NCBI GenBank assembly: GCA_032622095.1
Contig: CP136069.1
Location: forward strand, 168,818,394 to 168,882,393
Origin: Siphonodentalium dalli
Taxonomy: Eukaryota; Mollusca; Scaphopoda; Gadilida; Siphonodentaliidae
Length of the DNA stretch: 64,000 nucleotides
Reading direction: 5' to 3'
The notes under the pieces are model-generated. The model ran no database searches. It was not told the origin of the DNA and worked only from the letters and a program-made list of their open reading frames with translations. The translations under genes and the position numbers were made by a program. Position 1 is the first letter of the stretch. Each line of letters starts with the position of its first letter. This document shows positions 60,893 through 64,000 of this stretch, one piece after another.

Positions 60893-61500
60893 ATTGACAT
60901 GTAGATGGGAACGAGTCATTTTGGTGTGAATCCTCCAAGAAACATGGCCGCCATCGGCCATCTTGGATTTCAGTGATAATACCAGATAAATCTGAATCAA
61001 TAACACAGCCTAAAGCCTGTGTCGATGCACCGATCATCATCAAATTTTTCATCGATCATGAAATTGATATCTAGACGACACTGACTCATTTTGGGCTCAT
61101 TTGCATAAAAGACATGGCCACCAGCAGCCATCTTGGATTTCAAAATTGGATCCTTTAGCACGGGCAAGAGGTCGCAGTGTTGGTCCGATCATAATTAAAT
61201 TTGTCATGGAGGTTGACATGTAGATGGGAACGAGTCATTTTGGTGTGAATTCTCCAAGAAACATGGCCGCAGTCGGCCATCTTGGATTTCAGTGATAACA
61301 CTGCATATATAAATCAATAACACTGCCTAGAGCCTATGTCGATGCACCGATCATCGTGAAATTTTTCATGGGTCATGACATTGGCATCAAAATGAGAACG
61401 AATCATTGCTAGAGACTGTAGCATTGGTGCGATCATCGTGAAATTAGTCATAGAAACATGGCCGCCGTCCGATTTCAGCCACTCATTTCATCAACCATGA
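60893..61500. repeat. Tandem repeat, GGCCATCTTGGATTTC family
   Basis: About four blocks of 140-170 bp: ACATGTAGATGGGAACGAGT, AACATGGCCGCCATCGGCC, ATCTTGGATTTCAGTGATAA and GTCGATGCACCGATCATC. The hAT MITE interior at 41325-41420 is one diverged copy. Confidence 0.75.
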
Positions 61501-62784
61501 AAGTTACATTAAGTAATGTTTTTAATTTTTTTTTTTTTTTTTTTGACTTTGAGAAAAACAATGCCGATGGCGGCTAGCTGTCTTGAATTTAAAAATTGAA
61601 TTTCCAATTCATGAGCACAGGCTATATAATCGTATGTATAAAGCCATTCTTTGAAAGTTTTGGTGCTGATTCGTTACGACACACGAGTCACGAGTGACGT
61701 ATACTATTTATAGATCCTGGTACCGGTGCAATTGACAATACTTATAGTTGCTTATTAACTAAAATTTATGTTAGTGAGTTTATCACTAACTCAAATTTAT
61801 AAACTAGTTATTTGGTAAACCAGTTTGCATTACAACTTGCAAATGCACAAATAAAACATATAGCGTAAAGAATACGCAGGATAATTTTGTGCTCTTAAAT
61901 TAAAGAATCTTATTACATTTTGTTACTATATTTGGAATATTAATGGCGAGTTTTTGTACCCTACATTGACAACTTTGCATTTTGAATTTCGCGAAACTAA
62001 ACACTCGTTCTATATATGCATGGCCAATATCGTTACCTAACTCAAGAAAAGTTCTACTCTCATCAACTAAGACATAAATTTGTTCGTCAGAACAAGTAAA
62101 AAACAGCATTTTATGTGGAAATAATTAAGATATTCTGGCAACGAATCTGCACCAAAACACACAAAGGAATCGCTTCATGCATAGGCATATATACCAGGCC
62201 TCCCACGTGACTCTATATATCTTCTTTTTCTTCTACTTCTAGGTATTCGACCTGTAATCAGTGGGTTGATTACTATTATATGATGGATATTTTAGGCCTA
62301 TACAACGGAGTACTAGAGAGTTATGGTCCTTTTATGGCCAATCATTGCAACCAGTAGCATTACAAAGTCAAGTAGTACATAGGCCTACCGGTACATAACG
62401 AACATAAAATAAGAAGAAAAAAAACAATACCACGTGGTTGTGCCATAAATAGAAATAAATTATATTTAAAATATTTGTACTAATTACCATTCAGTCAAAT
62501 GAAGAATATCTTCTTGGGCAGTTGTCATTTTCATCAGATGATAACAGCAGACACAGAATATCAGGAAATACAAAAACTTTCAGGAAAATACACAAAACAT
62601 CAGGATAATATCTTCAAAAACGCACATAATATGACGGAAACATAAATCGATTTAAGTTTTCTGGTGCCTAAGTTCGAAAACCGCACGCGCTTTCAAATAT
62701 TTTTGAATTTCGCGGGCTTTAAGTTTAGGTTTAAATTTTATTTCGTTCCGACTTTGTTATTCCGGAAAAATGGTTTTGCGCCGT
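61501..62784. other. No gene recognised (interior of long-armed element)
   Basis: A T-run lies at 61528-61544. Short frames only. Confidence 0.45.
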
Positions 62785-64000
62785 TTGTCATTTCCGATTC
62801 GTCATCAGGTGATGGAGAGGCGGCACATTTGTCTTCGTTGGTGAATTTAAAATAAATTACCGAAATACAGTGAGATTTTCGAAGAACTGGAAAAATATAC
62901 CTATGGAATGTTGTAGATTGGCATCTAGGGTGTAAGAGGTACCAACAGTTTTTAGTGAAAAAATATTTTTTGTAGGAATACAGTTGAGTTCAAAATGGGT
63001 GGCAACAATTTTCTGTTTCGTTCCTTCCGTGACCTGCGGTCCCGGGTGCTGGTTCCGCCAATAAAAGAGGGTTTTTGACCAAATTCCAGGCTCCTGTGAG
63101 TAGATATTCGATTATATTGGCTTTTGAAAAAAGATGATCATCAAATTACATCAATACATATCAGAATATATGTTGCAAAAGTTATCCTGAATTTCTAGAT
63201 TAAAACCTTGCAAATTTCAATTTCGTTAGCTTTTCATATATATATATATTAGTATTTAGTTGCCCAGACTCGTCCCTGGCTCATATGTAAAACACTACAA
63301 TGCTGTCACTCTGTGGCGTACCCGCCCATATAATAACAACGTCCACAGCAGAGCGATGGAAAGGTTAAAATTTATAGTCCGGGGACAAATCCACGGTTGG
63401 CCTTCTTAAAGTATTTTGCCTTTTTGACGAACTGGCTTTTCTAAAGAGTTATCAATCCTAACATTTCCGTGCTAATGATGTTGTGTCGAGCCAAATTTTA
63501 TTGTGATTTTGATTATATACAGCTGATAAAAGTTGTTTTTTTGGACAAACATGTCAAGGAGTGTATGGTAATTGTGCTTTTCGATATTCGATAGTTTTGC
63601 ATACGTAGGTGTTTCTGTCAAAAGCGGATTTGTGTTGATGAGATTTCGAGTGCAAAAAGGGAGGTGGGAGGGTACTTCGAACATGTTGTTTCCGTACTTT
63701 TCCTATTAGTATTTAGTCAGGGCTAATATTTATCTATAATGGCCAACAACTGTGATTTGTTGTAGAGTTTTCAATGCAGTGTCCAATGCTGGCTATAGGT
63801 GCGCTTTGATCAGGTAGATCATCCACCCAATTTTCCCAACTTGTCCAGGATATATTTTTGTAGAATCCATGACTTCTTCACCATGGTTAGGCCAAAAAAA
63901 AAAGATAGTATGTTTCCGCTAACGGTGTGACAAAAATTAGGGTAGCTAGGTAGGATTTTAAAAAACAAAAACAAATTTTTTTATCCAGCTGCAGAAATAT

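Larger units (their letters stand above)
59026..63729. mobile_element. 4.7-kb element with long imperfect inverted arms
   Basis: Arms are 59026-60165 and 62785-63729. The outer ends are TATTAGCCCCAGACTAAAT and ATTTAGTCAGGGCTAATA. A second matched pair is GGGCAAACTAAATACTAA with TTAGTATTTAGTTGCCC. The inner pair covers GGCCTGGAATTTGGTC-type sequence through GCCGCCTCTCCATCA. The arms differ by indels; the right has about 280 extra bases near 63285-63560. No transposase was recognised, so this is a foldback or large non-autonomous DNA element. Confidence 0.75.

Overview
The window is metazoan nuclear DNA. It is AT-rich, coding is split by GT-AG introns, genes are sparse, and most of the sequence is transposable elements and tandem repeats. 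No operons, rRNA, tRNA or CRISPR were seen. A marine invertebrate is likely, judging from the C-type lectin family, the mix of TTAA-target MITEs, hAT, Mutator-like, mariner-like and non-LTR elements, and the many foldback repeats. The sequence alone does not settle the phylum.

Region by region: 1-1118 has no recognisable gene. 1119-1708 is a TTAA-flanked MITE (family A). 1741-5330 is a degenerate tandem array, split by a clean 931-bp Mutator-like element (3015-3945) with a perfect 9-bp target duplication. 5331-34637 is the only convincing host gene content: five tandem units of 4.7-6.8 kb. Each carries a two-exon C-type lectin-like domain (CTLD): exon A (207 bp) encodes the N-terminal half and exon B the C-terminal half plus stop. 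Units 1 and 3 share one set of variants and units 2 and 4 another, so the array looks like a duplicated dimer. Unit 5 is the divergent edge copy and seems to keep the ancestral stop codon. In units 1-4 the last codons and stop lie in MITE-A sequence joined at the duplication breakpoint. No signal-peptide exon was found in any unit. The introns hold a relict Mutator-like element, a 20-bp minisatellite, a LINE 3' remnant and unit-specific MITE insertions. The other units act as empty-site controls for those insertions.

34638-37796 is non-genic apart from short repeats, two abutting TTAA MITEs and a LINE 3' remnant. 37797 to about 41940 is a minus-strand non-LTR retrotransposon with a poly(A) tail, endonuclease, reverse transcriptase and C-terminal CCHC-like motif. 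It is broken by one frameshift and by a hAT MITE in the endonuclease domain. 41941-56223 is bounded by hAT-like inverted ends and an identical 8-bp duplication, so it may be one 14.3-kb composite insertion. It contains a 5.4-kb foldback with a minisatellite core, a hAT deletion derivative (BED finger plus hAT dimerisation domain), a decayed reverse transcriptase, three tandem mariner-like hairpins and a younger 1.03-kb hAT element. 56224-64000 has no gene. It holds a 220-bp hairpin, dispersed repeats, and a 4.7-kb element with long imperfect inverted arms (59026-63729).

Functionally, the only host product supported is a small secreted-type CTLD with six conserved cysteines and altered calcium and sugar-binding motifs. 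Everything else is mobile or repetitive DNA, whose nesting gives a relative chronology of the locus.
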